DNA of 58,262 nucleotides from positions 1 to 58,262 of the forward strand of contig WTXG01000224.1 of NCBI GenBank assembly GCA_022496185.1. The letters run 5' to 3'. Positions within the stretch are counted from its first letter, which is position 1. Every line of letters starts with the position of its first letter. The translations under genes and the position numbers were made by a program. Positions 32,215-44,283 of the stretch are shown here, in pieces. The DNA is from Multifurca ochricompacta (Eukaryota; Basidiomycota; Agaricomycetes; Russulales; Russulaceae). The notes under the pieces were generated by a model. That model saw only the letters and a program-made list of their open reading frames with translations, was not told where the DNA came from and made no database searches.

Positions 32215-33340
32215 TTTCCAGTTTCGGAACTTACAGATTTCCTCACCTTGGATTTCAAGGCGGATAAATCTCCTGTGCTTTAAGCTGGTTGGCGCCCTAT
32301 AGATCCCGAATATGCAGTGCTGGCTACATGCTCTAGCTTCACTTCTATCGTGGACGCGAATGCATCCCCCCGGTCGTGCACTTTTCCCACTTCTCGATGA
32401 AACAATATATAATATCGAATAACCTCAGCAGAGCGGGCAGACGTGTTTCTCGCTATTCTTTTTCCATTGAAGATGCACATACCACAGTCGCACACGGCTG
32501 CCTCTCCGATTTACTCTACGTGGACGAGAAGGTCAACAGAAGCAGCATTACAAACTTCCCTCTCGCTGCCTATGCCCCCCAATACTTGGTCATTCATATC
32601 TCATTTCCGAATTTTCAGCGGTGCGTAAGAGACGCACTGGAACGCCTTCTCGACCCACATAAACCGCACTTTGCGATCTGGATTTGGATATACGACGTGG
32701 ATGAAAATTGGACAATCGACGACCTCGGAGACCCCATCACGGCCACGAGCGAGTCCATTATACAACGCCTCTCAGTTCGGCCTCACCTACATAGTAACCA
32801 GCGAGGGGATTTACGCTCAAGGGGGATTCAGAGGACAGCCAATCTACTACGGAACCCCATTGATCGCAGCATGTGCAAAGGGCCATGCCAACATTGCCAG
32901 AAACCTGCTCTACCGCGGCGGATCTCATAGAACCCAGGGTCCTGACGGGCGGACTGCTTTATATTTGGCCTCAGAAAAACGGTCATCTGAACGTTTTAGA
33001 GTTACTGCTTGAGAACCATGCAGACCCGAATACCTTTTTCATTTGCCAGTATAGTCCACTCGGTCAGGCGTTTACGGAATCGCCATCTGAGAGTCGCACA
33101 GTTATTGCTCCAGCACGGGGCGTGCGTAGATGCACAGAACGGCAATGGAGAGACCATACTGCGTCAGGCATCTAATGGGGGATACAATCTGGAATCTGTT
33201 CAGATGCTCCTGGGTTATGGCACAAATACGGGCTTAAAAGACAGCCGGGGGGCGGATTGCACTAGAGATGGCAAGATAAAGTGGACAAGAAGAGATCGTG
33301 CGGCTATTGTTGGAACATGATGCCGAGACCATACACTGAA
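32215..33340 (+). pseudogene. C-terminal part of an NLR-like (NACHT-ankyrin) gene (unit 1)
   Basis: The first block (about 32218-32400) matches the post-NACHT winged-helix style segment (ELTDFLTLD, ATCSSFTSIVDA). It is followed in another frame by a helical region (32376-32760) and ankyrin repeats (TPLIAACAKGHANIARNLL, GRTALYLAS, and later LLLQHGA, SVQMLLGYGTNTGLKDSRG). Reading shifts frame several times and has stops, and no NACHT P-loop is present upstream. Basidiomycete NLR proteins act in non-self recognition; this fragment cannot. Paralogue at 45884. Confidence 0.75.
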
Positions 33341-34080
33341 GCGCAGCCATGTTGGAATGGTTCTTGGGGCGTAAGCGTCTTGTCACTTGCACCATAAATA
33401 TATTAACTTAGAGGACTGGCAACCAGCCAAGTGAGGTGGGGGTCTTATTGATGACGACCCGGCGAGATAGAGTCTGTAAGTGATTATGTTCTGCACACAT
33501 TCACCGGACAAAGGGGGAGGAGGAGACGGAATTGGGTTTTGTGAGCATGAACCAAGGAAGGAAGGAAAGCATGTAATAATTTTATGGTAGAGTCGATTAT
33601 CCTGTGGTCCCGATGGGGCGGGGCGGAGTGAAGTGGAAAAAGCTGTATTAGCATCCAGGCTCCGAATAAATGGACTCTGCAAACCCTGCTCGGATCGAAA
33701 TGAATGGAATGGAAGTGTACCATACAGTGCAAGATGAAGTAGGCTTATAAAAAAGAAATAGAAACATCTGAACTCAAACAGGACGCTGGCGGGCGCAGCT
33801 CCCTCTCTGTCGCGCGCCCTTTCTACGCCGGGATAACTTGAGTTCCATTACTGTACTACTACCCACCTGAGGGGGTATCGTCTGTGGCGCAAAACTGGTG
33901 TACGCGGGGCTGGAAAAGGGATGGGTGTTCATGTCCAGGCGACGTTCCAGGCGAAGTTGAGTATTGTAAGAGACGCAAGTGACGTAGTAATACTGCAAGA
34001 ACTTATGCTCCCAAGACAATGTTGTCAGCTGAGTATTATTGACCTCTGATGACACGGTTTCTCTCAAAAGCAAGCAAACA
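33341..34080. other. 3' flank of the NLR relic, no supported gene
   Basis: A 99-codon minus-strand frame (33774-34073) has an equal-length counterpart at 47445-47744, but the two differ at about nine amino acids and show no motif. Confidence 0.45.
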
Positions 34081-34299
34081 ATGTGACTTTTGATTTTGAC
34101 AGGAGATTGGCAGGTGTTCTATTGAAGCTTTCCAATGAAGGATGTGAATTAGGTGGTCATGGCGCCGATGATCCCACCACCAAAAAGGCCCGGACCTCGA
34201 GCGCAGAGTTTTGACCTTATCAGAGGTATTCGTCGACCCCGGATCTTATTGCTGATTTCCTGATTTCTTTAACGATTTTAATCTAGACGCCTGAATTTT

Positions 34300-35440
34300 G
34301 TCCACGTGAATAAATCTGGCACATTACGCTTCTGATTCGGTCCATGCACATGCACGATACAAGTATCGTGTGTACAGTAGAAGTTAAGAAGACAGTACAC
34401 AACCTATTGGAGATTGGGCTACCGTACAGTTAGCACTAAGTTACAGCAGTAATAGATGGCATGGTTGTATTGACTGTAGGAGACTATATAGCAAATAGCT
34501 CAGTCTTTGTAGTAGAAGACTATATTGAGTAACTAGTACCTGTATAGCGAATAGCTACAGTAATAGAGTCAGTTAACGAATGCTGTAGCTACGAGTGAGA
34601 ATGGTACTAACCTCAGTCTTTGTAGTAGAAGACTGAGGTTCTAAACACGACGCAGTAGTCTATCTTATACGCATATTGGAATGTGAATGTAAGAGTCGTA
34701 TAGTAGTTGTTAGTCCGGCCCACCATCTCCGGTACCTTTCTGTGCGTGCTGCTATTCCAACATTGACCTCAGTCTCCATGCAAGAAGAAACTGAGGTCCT
34801 AAGTAGGGGTTTTATAATCAGGCGCCATCCACGATCTCTACATTTTATCTTATCTCACACAGCAAGTGCGGGATACTAGCACCCTGGGGTCGGAGCCATC
34901 GGGCCTGGCTAGTATTCCATCGACGACAGACAAAAGGTGGTGAAGCTTTAAGAGCATGCAAATTTCCAGTCAGTGAAGTTACTGCCGTCATCTACTAACA
35001 ATAGGACATCATATTGGCATGTGCCAGAGTTGGATGTAGTGGTGGACGCTGTCTAGGGCATCGCCGCTCCGGGACTTTTGAGTTAGGTGTGGTCATTAGT
35101 ATTCTGGTTATGCTGGTGCTACTGAGGTCTTTTTGTAGGAAATGTAAAGCAGTAGACTCAGTTTCCGTGTAGGAAGAAACTGAGGTCCAATCTATCCTAA
35201 CTGGCTCGTATTTATGTGTGTCCGAATGTCCACATCCACGATCCTTTCATGTGTACAAGGCGCCTCTCATGCATACCCTATTGTTCTGGCTGCCATTGTT
35301 GGACCACCAGTGTGGCTGATTGTGACTGCTTGGTGTGAGACACCGGGTCTCATAATCTGTAGGAGATTGGACTCAGTCTCTGTGCGATAAGAAACTATAT
35401 TGTAGAGCTAAAGTTGTGGGAAATTACGGCATTCATCACT
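34300..35440 (-). mobile_element. Copia-3 remnants: LTR pieces and gag start (unit 1)
   Basis: About 34890-35110 matches the beginning of the gag gene at 40568-40380 on the minus strand. 35110-35400 matches its leader and the end of its LTR. 34480-34880 carries LTR pieces with ctcagtcttt...aagactgagg hairpins. Deletions have removed most of the element. Corresponding remnants end units 2 and 3, so the insertion is older than the unit duplication. Confidence 0.6.
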
Positions 35441-35579
35441 CTCCTCCAACTTTTGCCGCGCCAAGACATAAACAATTGCCATCTGTCTTCATACCAAGTT
35501 ATATTGTCACAAAAAGAGTGCACACAGTCCAGCTATTCTATCAATAATCGACTATCAAGCGTCATTCACGTGATTGCTT

Positions 35580-36877
35580 TTAGACATTGATCATTGTAGT
35601 ATCTGAACCAACATCCGCATGACTTAATAACTTAGAGCCATCGGGATGTTGGGGGTCAATCTTGTTTGAGCACTTCTTGGGCAACAATGTCACCAAGCGC
35701 GTTCTCTGGATTTCTAGACCTTTCTTGCCAAAGTACCGTTCGTTTTCAAAGTCCCACTGATCGTTTGCTCGTACCCAATTTCCAATTCCATCCATATACC
35801 GCGTCAGCTGTTCGTCCACCGGTCACCAAACTTCGGAATCTTGTTCTCGTATATGTCCATGAACTTCTCTTCCAGTTCTTTGTGATGTTCAGAAACCCAA
35901 TTAATGGCCCTTGGATGTCATTCTTGTTCTGGTTCATCAGAATAGTTATTATGTTGTAGTTATCGTCGCCACGCGCCTGCTCATTGTTGTATGAAGCGAT
36001 GTCCTAAGCAAACACAAGAATTATTAGCCTTGACGCATATCGGAAGCAAGCGCAACCTACATTATCCAGAATGATCATATCAGTGGCCAAAACTGATAAT
36101 TCCTGAATGGTGGGGTGGTTTACTGCCTCGTCAGGGAGGTCCATTTCTAATTCAAGGATGGCGAAAACTGGCTTGGTGCCAACGTCATCTCTTCTGATTT
36201 TAAAGTACTTCTCGATAGTTGGAGTATGCTTGTTGGTTCGATCTGCTGCATGTTGTGCAACAGCTTGCATGTAAGAGCCAAATGTCTCTATGAACCGTTT
36301 CTGTGACTGAGGACTAGCTGTCTTGATTCCCAATTCCCAGAACCTAGATCGATGCGGTCAACACATATCCTCGCTCTTTTTAACAGGCCTTACTGTCTGG
36401 TGACCTCGCCACCGATCCATTCGCCTCTGGGACGAGGGGTGTGCGGATTGCGGAGGGCGTCCATGATAATGTTAACCATTTCCTGAACCTCATCCTCATC
36501 GGCTATATCTGAATACTCGTCGCACAGGAGGAACACGCCATCATGTCGCAAGTAGTGCGCAGGCGTGCTTCGCGTCAAGAGTGAATATAATTTATTGTGT
36601 TCGTCTCAATAGAGGCCTACCTTTGTCATAAAAAGGATATGCGAGGGATGAGAGAAGGCCTGGAAAGAGTTGAATCGACGAGTTTGGCATCTGAAAAGGA
36701 TGTAATGGCTCGTACAGAAGTCGCAAAGATCATAGGCCGCCTGGACTTTGGGGCTGAAGCCCCGAAGCTCCTCATCCACGCTGCGGTTTCTGCCTTTACC
36801 TCAAGGTAGTGCGGGTTGATTCGACGAGGCCATTTCCAATTCTCCAAGACGTTGGGAATGTGAAACGTGTTGGACAT
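35580..36877 (-). pseudogene. TPS-B: sesquiterpene synthase pseudogene
   Basis: Same five-exon layout as TPS-A. Relative to A it lacks single bases in exon 1 (about 36758), exon 3 (about 36533) and twice in exon 5 (about 35821 and 35908), each shifting the frame. The exon 4 frame is open (36333-36004), and the DEYSD and NDIASYNNE coding segments survive in their own frames. All splice sites look normal. No full-length product is possible unless these are sequencing errors. Confidence 0.85.
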
Positions 36878-37144
36878 GGCGGGTTTTCTCTTATGAAAAT
36901 GCTGGCAAGGATTCAGAACTGGGATGAGACTTGGGGGGAGGGTAAGGAGGGTGTCATCGCATCATGGAACTGGTCTTAAATCCCCTAATGAGCCCGTACA
37001 GGTCGCTGCATTCAGCAATAACATTATTTCGGGGTTGTGGTGTCTATCTTATTGCCACCGAGAAAAAGCACATGAAACATTAAACTGTCAAAGGTGTCGC
37101 GAGCCATCTTTTATTTTGCTTACTGTCCCATGGTCTGCGTTCTG

Positions 37145-37276
37145 CATCAGGAAAATTACATCTGCTAGGACGCCTAAGATGAGTAGAGATACCAGCGCTA
37201 GACTGCTTTTAATGCTTTTTATAAACAGTCTAGCGCTGGTATCCTAGGCATACTAGCAAATGTAATCTCCCTGATG
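37145..37276. mobile_element. Palindromic MITE upstream of TPS-B, 132 bp
   Basis: CATCAGG...CCTGATG, the same length and stem as in unit 1; right flank TA, left flank TG. Confidence 0.75.
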
Positions 37277-37459
37277 TATGAGTGCTTCGATGTCTCAATG
37301 GCCGTTCCCAATGGAAGAACGGGTACGTCCCACTGCGGGAACGATTTGTGAGTAAGCGTGACACACATTGAGATCCTGACATCATGAATTCCCCGACCTT
37401 TGTGTACATGACGGATGAGGGCAGAGTCAAGACAGGTTTCACGATGTGATAACAACCTC

Positions 37460-37582
37460 CTCACCCCTCGTCCCAAAGGTGAATGGATCGGTACCGAGGT
37501 TACCCGACAGTAAGCCATTTTTCAAGTTAGAGAGCGTGGAGACATGTCTTGAAGACATTGACCTACGTTCTGGGAGCTAGTG
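37460..37582 (+). pseudogene. Relic of divergent terpene synthase (unit 2)
   Basis: The end of exon 3 with acccgacag/taag, an intron and the exon 4 start gttctgggagct, as in unit 1. Confidence 0.7.
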
Positions 37583-38115
37583 ATCATATTCTTTCATGCT
37601 TTCATTACTTCGTTACTCGTGTTCTTTCTTTTCAATTCTTCGCTCGCCCTTCGCCTGTGTTGTTTTATCTTTGCATGCCGCTTATCCTTTTCTACGTACT
37701 AAGGACCTACGTTTTGTCCATGAGATAGGGACGTCATTTTCACACACGTTTTGATTTGCCTGCTCCAGCCTTCAACGTGGCGAACGGTCTACGATCGTGG
37801 AAGGCCTTCGGTGAAATTGACGTATTCAATCAACCTGCCTTCGACGAACTCTGTTTTTTCTCCATTCATTCATCCATTCATCTCCCTCTATTTCACTTTT
37901 TGGGAGAAACCGACTCTGCTATGAACTCACACGGTCTTCGGATCCGTACAGTGGGTTCAATATGGAGGGGTGTTCCCAAGGGGAAGAGGAGAGAAGGCGA
38001 TGTAAAGAGAGAGAGAATTCTGAGAGCCTTTGTTCTGAACACTAGCTGGGAGCGATGCTTGAGAACTAGGGTCATCGTGGAGAGTTGCTGAGAATGAATA
38101 AGTCGTTGAGGGAGT

Positions 38116-39395
38116 GAATGCAATTCGTCCAGCACTTTGACGAATCACGTGATATAAGGTAAACAACAGAGAGGTTCCGGGATAGCGGTTAGACACGTGA
38201 TGTAGAGTAAACAATGGCAAATTCTGTTGAACCAAGATACCGGTACAACTCTCCCCCACCGCTGACATCCCTAAAGTGGTAATATTGTCACATGACTGTG
38301 ATTTGTAATAATATTTATTTTAAAAGGGGAAGTTATCGTTGATCGACAAAAAGTCATTACAAATCAAAGTCATGTGACATATAGACAACATTTTCAATGA
38401 AAGACCGGCTCACCTTCCCTCACGCGCTCCTCTACTAGCCCCTCTACTCCGACTGTCGACAGGACCTCCAATTCCTGCCTGACTGGGCTCTGGAACTTGA
38501 CCAACCTCCATGACACATACTCTTCACTTGCAAACCTTACATTGAGGATTTGCTCACCTTTATCCAGGACGTGTGGGCCTTCACAAGGCCTCCTTTGGCA
38601 AGATGACCTTGCAAGCTGGATTAAGAGTCTGAGTTGGTGACATTGGGTAGTATGGGTAAGTACACCTTTCTTCTCCAACACACAGGCTCTCTTCCCCTCT
38701 CCACTCCTCTATTGCACATTGTCTCTCTTGTTTCCCTCTACCAAGAGGTTTTGCACATGGTGGTTCCCCCCTTCACTCATGTTCACAACAGTAGTTACTA
38801 TGTACTGGCAGTAGTTGCATGATTTGGGCAAGGCCCTGAAGCACAAATAAAATCTAATCTTGTACCTTTACACTTACTGCACAAGACTTGTGACCACTGT
38901 CAAAAGTAAGATACATGTAGGAAAAACAAGAAGACCCAAAGAGTTCATGAGAGTGAGAAAAAGAAGCACCAAGTCCAATTCTGGGACTACTGTATGCTCC
39001 AGTTCTGGAACAAGAGGGTGGGTGGCTCATTCTCGAGGCTAGCAAGAATGCGCGAAAATGCCAAAGTTCTTATCTAATCCTTATCTGATCTTAGCCTAAC
39101 TGATTTGTAATGATATTTTGTTCTGTGCACTTAGGCAAAGCATTGACATGCATTATAAAGTCAATTCCAAAAAAAAAAAAAGATATTTCATTGATAACTT
39201 TCCTTTTTAAAATATATATTATTATGTCAGCAGTGGGGGAGAGTTGGGTTGAGCTCTCTGTACCGGTATCTTGGTTCAACAGAATTTGCCATTGTTTACT
39301 CTACATCACGTGTTGAACCGCTATCCCGGAACCTCTCTGTTGTTTACCTTATATCACGTGATTCGTCAAAGTGCTGGACGAATTGCATCCAGTTT
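38116..39395. repeat. 1.3-kb palindrome: inverted Copia-LTR-like arms around a long-TIR element
   Basis: The outer arms 38116-38250 and 39240-39395 (gcaattcgtccagcac ... aaaccaagataccgg type sequence) are inverted complements and contain TGTTGAACCAAGATAC. The inner arms 38259-38390 and 39115-39232 are the long terminal repeats also seen at 30464-31262. The interior carries a plus-strand LINE tail. The interior is inverted relative to unit 1. Confidence 0.7.
38440..38862 (+). pseudogene. LINE 3' end inside the palindrome
   Basis: A coding tail ending FIQDVWAFTRPP (about 38550-38590) is followed by a 3' UTR with gtagttactatgtactgg and gggcaaggccctgaagc and a short A-rich end. Confidence 0.6.
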
Positions 39396-40568
39396 TCCGT
39401 GAAGATCGGGGACATACAGGACGTCTTGCAACAATACTTTATGCCAGCTGTTGTTTGCGCGCATGAAGAATAACAAACCCCCGACACCTGTGCCTTGGAT
39501 TACACTGCTGTCTCCCAGGATGATTTTGACATGAGTGGTGAGTGGTTGGAACTTCTGGAACCAATCTCTGTGTGAGCACATGGTGCGCGATGAACTGGAG
39601 TTGACAATCCACTGATCCTCCAGGGTCATGCCTGTCGTCACGTCATGTAATGACTTGAAGAGTTGAATAGTGTCGTTGTTGTCTTCAGAGGTCTCCTCAA
39701 TTCTCAAGGCAATCTTTGCAGCTGCTTCAGACTTGGGAAGGGCAGTGGACCTGGTTGCCTCCTCTTTCTCCTTTTTCTTCAGCCTTCGGCATTCAGAAAT
39801 ATCGTGTCTGTCGACCTCGCAGCGGGTAAAATGTTTGCTCAATCTTCGCCCTTTTGTTTCTTGTTGCCAGACACTTTCGCCGGCTTTGCAAAGTAGGCTG
39901 TGGCGGAGGTGCCTGAGTCTTTAATGCGATGCTGTTCATCCATGATGATTTGAGAACGAACGTGGTCGATGGTTGGGAACGATGCGGGGTTGGTGGAAAG
40001 GGCTTTTTTGAGAGTGGATATGGAGGAAGGGAGTACGGAAATAATGGCGTAAGCGGTCATTTTGTCATCCATCTTGAGTCCCAAGTTGCTGATCAAGTTG
40101 GCCGCGCGGACAATGCCATTTATCTGCGGCTCAAGTGGTTCAGTTTCGCGAGAAGGTGGTCCAGAAGATGCTCTCCATAAGGTAGATGATTTGTTGTTCG
40201 CCTTTCGTTTCACACCAGCACGCTAACTGTTCCCAGCTTTCTTGCGCGCTCTGGGAGAATAGAACTGAGTTGAGAGGCTCGTCCTTCAAGGTGAGTGCAA
40301 TTTGGGCTTGCGCCTCTTGGTCTTTTGCTAACCAATCTTCTAAAGCAGCGGGGTCGGAGCCATCGGGCCTGGCTAGTGTCCCATGGACAACAGACCAAAT
40401 GTGGCGAAGCTTTAAGAGCATGCAAATGCGAAATTTCCAGTCAGTGAAGTTACTGCTGTCATCTTCTAACAATAGGACATCGTAGCGGCGTGTGCCAGGC
40501 TTGGATGTAGTGGTGGATGCCGTCTGGGGCATCGCCGCTCCGGGACTTTTTGAGCTGGGTGTGGTCAT
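39366..40568 (-). pseudogene. Copia-3 Gag and protease remnant (unit 2)
   Basis: ATG at 40568 (MTTPSSKSPG). Copia Gag blocks: FTDWKFRICMLLKLRHIWSVV, then ETKGEQQIIYLM; after a frameshift near 40160, ETEPLEPQINGIVRAANLI. A Cys/His segment near 39830 (CEVDRHDISEC) and a protease-like region follow, in which the usual DSG is NSSSS, so the catalytic Asp is gone. The sequence breaks off at 39395 at the palindrome junction. It is inactive. Confidence 0.8.
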
Positions 40569-40940
40569 TGGTATTCTGGCGATGCTGGTGCTACTGAGGT
40601 CTTTTTGTAGGAAACTGTAAGGCAGTAGACTCAGTTTCCATGTAGGAAGAAACTGAGGTCCAATCAATCCTAGCTGGCTCGTATTTATGTGTGTCCGAAT
40701 GTCCACATCCACGATCCTTTCATGTGTACAAGGCGCCTCTCATGCATACCCTATTGTTCTGGCTGCCATTGTTGGACCACCAGTGTGGCTGACTGTCGTC
40801 TTTCAACATTTTTATAACCACTTAAAGTGAGACACCGGGTCTCATAATCTGTAGGAGATTGGACTCAGTCTCTGTGCGATAAGAAACTATATTGTAGAGC
40901 TAAAGTTGTGGGAAATTACGGCATTCATCACTCTCCTCCA
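40569..40940 (-). repeat. Copia-3 leader, primer site and LTR end
   Basis: On the minus strand an LTR end ...tcctaca is followed by gattatgagacc (about 40849-40838), then about 270 bases of leader with a gacctcagtttc...gaaactgagtc hairpin, then gag. The LTR beginning is not recognisable. Confidence 0.5.
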
Positions 40941-41072
40941 ACTTTTGCCGCGCCAAGACATAAACAATTGCCATCTGTCCTCATACAAGTTATATTGTCA
41001 CAAAATGAGTGCAACACAGTCCAAGCTATTCTATCAATAATCGACTATCAAGCGTCATCTACATGATTGCTC

Positions 41073-42375
41073 TTAGACATTGACCGTTGTAGCACGTGAA
41101 CCAACATCCACATGACTTGATAACTTAGAGCCATCGGGATGTTGGGGGTCAATCTTCTTTGAGCACTTCTTGGGCATCAACGTCACCCAGCGCGTTCTCT
41201 GGATTTCTAGACCTTTCTTTCCAAAGTATCGCTCACTTTCGAAGCCCCACTGATAGTTCGCTCGCACCCAATTTCCAATTCCGTCCACATACTGCGCCAG
41301 CTGCTCGTCCACCGGCTTACCAAACTTCGGAATCTTGTTCTCGTATATGTCCATGAACTTCTCTTCCAGTTCTTTGTGATATTCAGAAACCCAGTTCATG
41401 GCCTCTTGGATGTCGGTCTTGTTCTGGTACATCACAATGGTTATTACGTTGTAGTTATCGTCGCCGCGCGCCTGCTCGCTGTTGTATGAAGCCATGTCCT
41501 AAGCAAACACAAGAATTATCAGCCTTGACGCATATCGGAAGCAAGCGCAACCTACATTATCGAGGATAATCATGTCAGCGGCCAAAACTGATAATTCCTG
41601 AATGGTGGGGTGGTTTACTGCCTCGTCAGGGAGGTCCATTTCTAATTCAAGGATGGTGAAAACTGGCTTGGTGCCAACGTCTTCTCTTCTGATTTTAAAG
41701 TACTCCTCGATAGTTGGAGTATGCTTGTTGGTTCGATCTGCTGCATGTTGTGCAACAGCTTGCATGTAAGAGCCAAATGTCTCTATGAACCGTTTCTGTG
41801 ACTGAGGACTAGCTGTCTTGATTCCCAATTCCCAGAACCTAGATCGATGCGGTCAACACATATCCTCGCTCTTTTTAACAGGCCTTACTGTCTGGTGACC
41901 TCGCCACCGATCCATTCGCCTCTGGGACGAGGGGTGTGCGGATTGCGGAGGGCGTCCATGGTAGTGTTGACCATTTCCTGAACTCCATCCCCATCGGCTA
42001 TATCTGAACACCCGTCGCACAGGAGGAACACACCCATCAAGTCGCAAATAGTACGCAGGCGTTCTTCGCGTCAAGAGTGAATATAATTTATTGTGTTCAT
42101 CTCAATAGAGGCCTACCTTTGTCATAAAAAGGATATGCGAGGGATGAGAGAAGGCCTGGAAAGAGTTGAGTCGATGAATTTGGCATCTAAAAGAGGACGT
42201 AATGGCTCGTACAGAAGTCGCAAATATCATTGGCCGCCTGGACTTTGGGGCTGAACGCTCCAAAGCTCCTCATCCACGCTGCAGTTTCTGCCTTTACCTC
42301 AAGGTAGTGCGGGTTGATTCGACGAGGCCATTTCCAATTCTCCAAGACGTTGGGAATGTAAAATGTGTTGGACAT
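41073..42375 (-). CDS. TPS-C: sesquiterpene synthase, open frame, altered Asp-rich motif
   Basis: Exons (minus): 42375-42213, 42155-42117, 42063-41889, 41838-41556, 41498-41073; introns 57, 53, 50 and 57 nt. The total of 1086 nt gives 361 aa, identical in length to TPS-A, with no stop or frameshift. The NSE motif reads NDMASYNSE and the RY pair (FESERY) is present. The first metal-binding motif is DGCSD instead of DEYSD, with further changes beside it (DGDGV for NEDEV). Both outer Asp remain, but loss of the acidic second position may weaken Mg2+ binding or change activity. Either a diverged enzyme or a recently dead one; the sequence does not decide. Confidence 0.85.
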
Positions 42376-42643
42376 GGCAGGTGTTCTCTTATGAAAATGC
42401 TGGCAAGGATTCAGAGCTGGGATGAGACCTGGGGGGAGGGTAAGGAGGGTGTCATCGCATCATGGAACTGGTTTTAAATCCCCTAATGAGCCTGTACAGG
42501 TCGCTGCATTCAGCAATAATACTATGTTGGGGTTGTGATGTCCTTTTAATTACCGCCAGGCTAAGCACATGAAACTTTGAGTTGTCAAAGGTGTCGCGAG
42601 TCATCTAGTTTATTTCGTTTACTGTCCCGTAGTCAGCGTTCTA

Positions 42644-42767
42644 CATCAGGAAAATTACATTTGTTAGGATGCCTAAGATGAGTAGAGATACCAGCGCTAG
42701 ACTGGTTATAATACTTTTTATAGATAGTCTAGCGCTGGTATTCTAGGCATCCTAGCAAATGTAATCT
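42644..42767. mobile_element. Palindromic MITE upstream of TPS-C, right end deleted
   Basis: Left end CATCAGG with TA flank; the right end lacks the last nine bases of the unit 1 copy. The stem taccagcgctagact is retained. Confidence 0.7.
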
Positions 42768-42870
42768 ATGAGTGCTTCGATGTCTCAACGGTCGTTCCCA
42801 ATGGAAGAACGGGTACGTCCCACTGCGGGCATGATTTGTGAGTGAGCATGACACACATTGAGATCCTGAC

Positions 42871-44083
42871 TAGTGTTGTGACGGCCCCGGCTCGGCCTGA
42901 AGCCGCGGCTTAGGCTCGGCTTTTAGCGGCTCAGGCTTGTCAAAACTCAAGCCTGGGCCGTAGCGACGGCTTCCGGCCGGCTTAGGCCCGGCTTAGGCCT
43001 AAGCCGCGGCTTTACAAGTTTTAATTTGGATCTTCTGATCGCTTTTACTCTGCATTTCTGAAGGACTTGTAGTTTACATTATATCAACCCCTGGCCACTG
43101 CTTTGGCCTTCTGCCATATTATGTCTCCTATTTAACTCATGTAACATAAATTGTCTTAGTTTAGCTTGTATCAATAACAAGTGTTTGTAACAGGTGCTTC
43201 TATCCCATGCTTGCTATGTAGATAAGATAAGATGTTGAGATCGTGGTGAAACTAAGAGTGAAAATCCAGCAAGAATAGACCTTTAAATAAGTTCTAGTAC
43301 TATTCTACGAAATACCAAAGCCGATCGAGCGTGCAATGTAAATCTAATTAGTTATCAGTGGCTTACTCTTCTAAGTACCCTGACACATCTTGTTTATTAA
43401 CGCGCAATCGTTTCTGCCAGTCTGGCATTATCTAAAATACATACTAGACTACTTTAGATCACTCTATAATCAAATCATCGAATTGTATTACTCAAACAAA
43501 GGCCGCGTGTATCTATCAGTGTCCATGTGTAGGGCAGCGACTACTTGGCATCGCGTGGACTGGGTCAGATCGGTCCGAACTCCTTCTTATCTTATCTAAG
43601 TCTAAGAAGGTCGACTCTGCAAGACGCGCAATCGCGTGACACCCTCAGGATGGTTTTCAATCAGTCTGGGATGCCAAAAAATGCGCATCCAGGACATGTA
43701 CTATATCAGCTACTAAGTTAAAGTAAACAAATGTATTATCTTGCAATGTGATTTAATCACATGATCAATCTGAGATGTATATACTCAGTATTTTAATTAA
43801 TGTGAGACATGTTTTTATCTCATCAATTGTTTTATCTAAACACAATCACAATTATGTTGCTATCTCTGTACTGGTATTCTGGTTCAACAGTTTGCAAAAA
43901 TCCGGATAGAAAGCGTGACTCAGCCACCAAAAGCCGCGGCCTAAGCCGCGGCTTCAGGCTTTCCAAACCTAAAGCCTGAGCCGTAGGCCGCTGGAAGCCG
44001 TTTTCACGGCCTATGTCGGCCCGGCTTTTTCCGGCTCAGAAACGGCCGGCTTACGGCTTTGAGCCGAGCCGTGCACATCACTA
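42871..44083. mobile_element. Non-autonomous hAT element, 1213 bp, TSD ATCCTGAC
   Basis: Starts TAGTGTTGTG and ends CACATCACTA; ATCCTGAC is duplicated exactly at 42863-42870 and 44084-44091. GC-rich subterminal repeats (gccgcggctt, ggcttaggc) occur on both sides. The middle (about 43020-43888) is AT-rich and made of retroelement LTR pieces: about 43020-43180 matches the inverted 49150-49300 region, and 43690-43888 matches the Copia LTR. No transposase. It separates TPS-C from its divergent relic. Confidence 0.85.
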
Positions 44084-44174
44084 ATCCTGACACCGTGAAT
44101 TCCCTGAACTTTGTGGTTGGGTACATGATGGATGAGGGCAGAGTCAAGATAGGTTTCATGCGATAACAATTTGC

Positions 44175-44283
44175 TCACCCCTCGTCTCCCAAAGGCGAAT
44201 AGATCGGTGCTGAGGTCACCCGACAATGTGAGAGTGTGGAGACATGTCTTGAAGGCATTGACCTAGGTTCTGGGAGCTAACGA
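44175..44283 (+). pseudogene. Relic of divergent terpene synthase (unit 3)
   Basis: The exon 3 end is more decayed (splice donor region cgacaatg); the exon 4 start gttctgggagct follows tgacctag. Confidence 0.65.

Noticed and set aside
29497..37518. Minus-strand frames of about 100 codons (29497-29802, 37219-37518) upstream of TPS-A and TPS-B
   Set aside because: They run antisense through the MITE and the divergent TPS relic, which explain the sequence better.
27852..42375. Complete terpenoid biosynthetic gene cluster
   Set aside because: No cytochrome P450, oxidoreductase, transporter or transcription factor gene is found near the synthases in this window.
42871..44083. GC-rich repeats considered as a CRISPR-like or satellite array
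   Set aside because: The repeats are irregular, in both orientations, and bounded by hAT ends with an 8-bp duplication.
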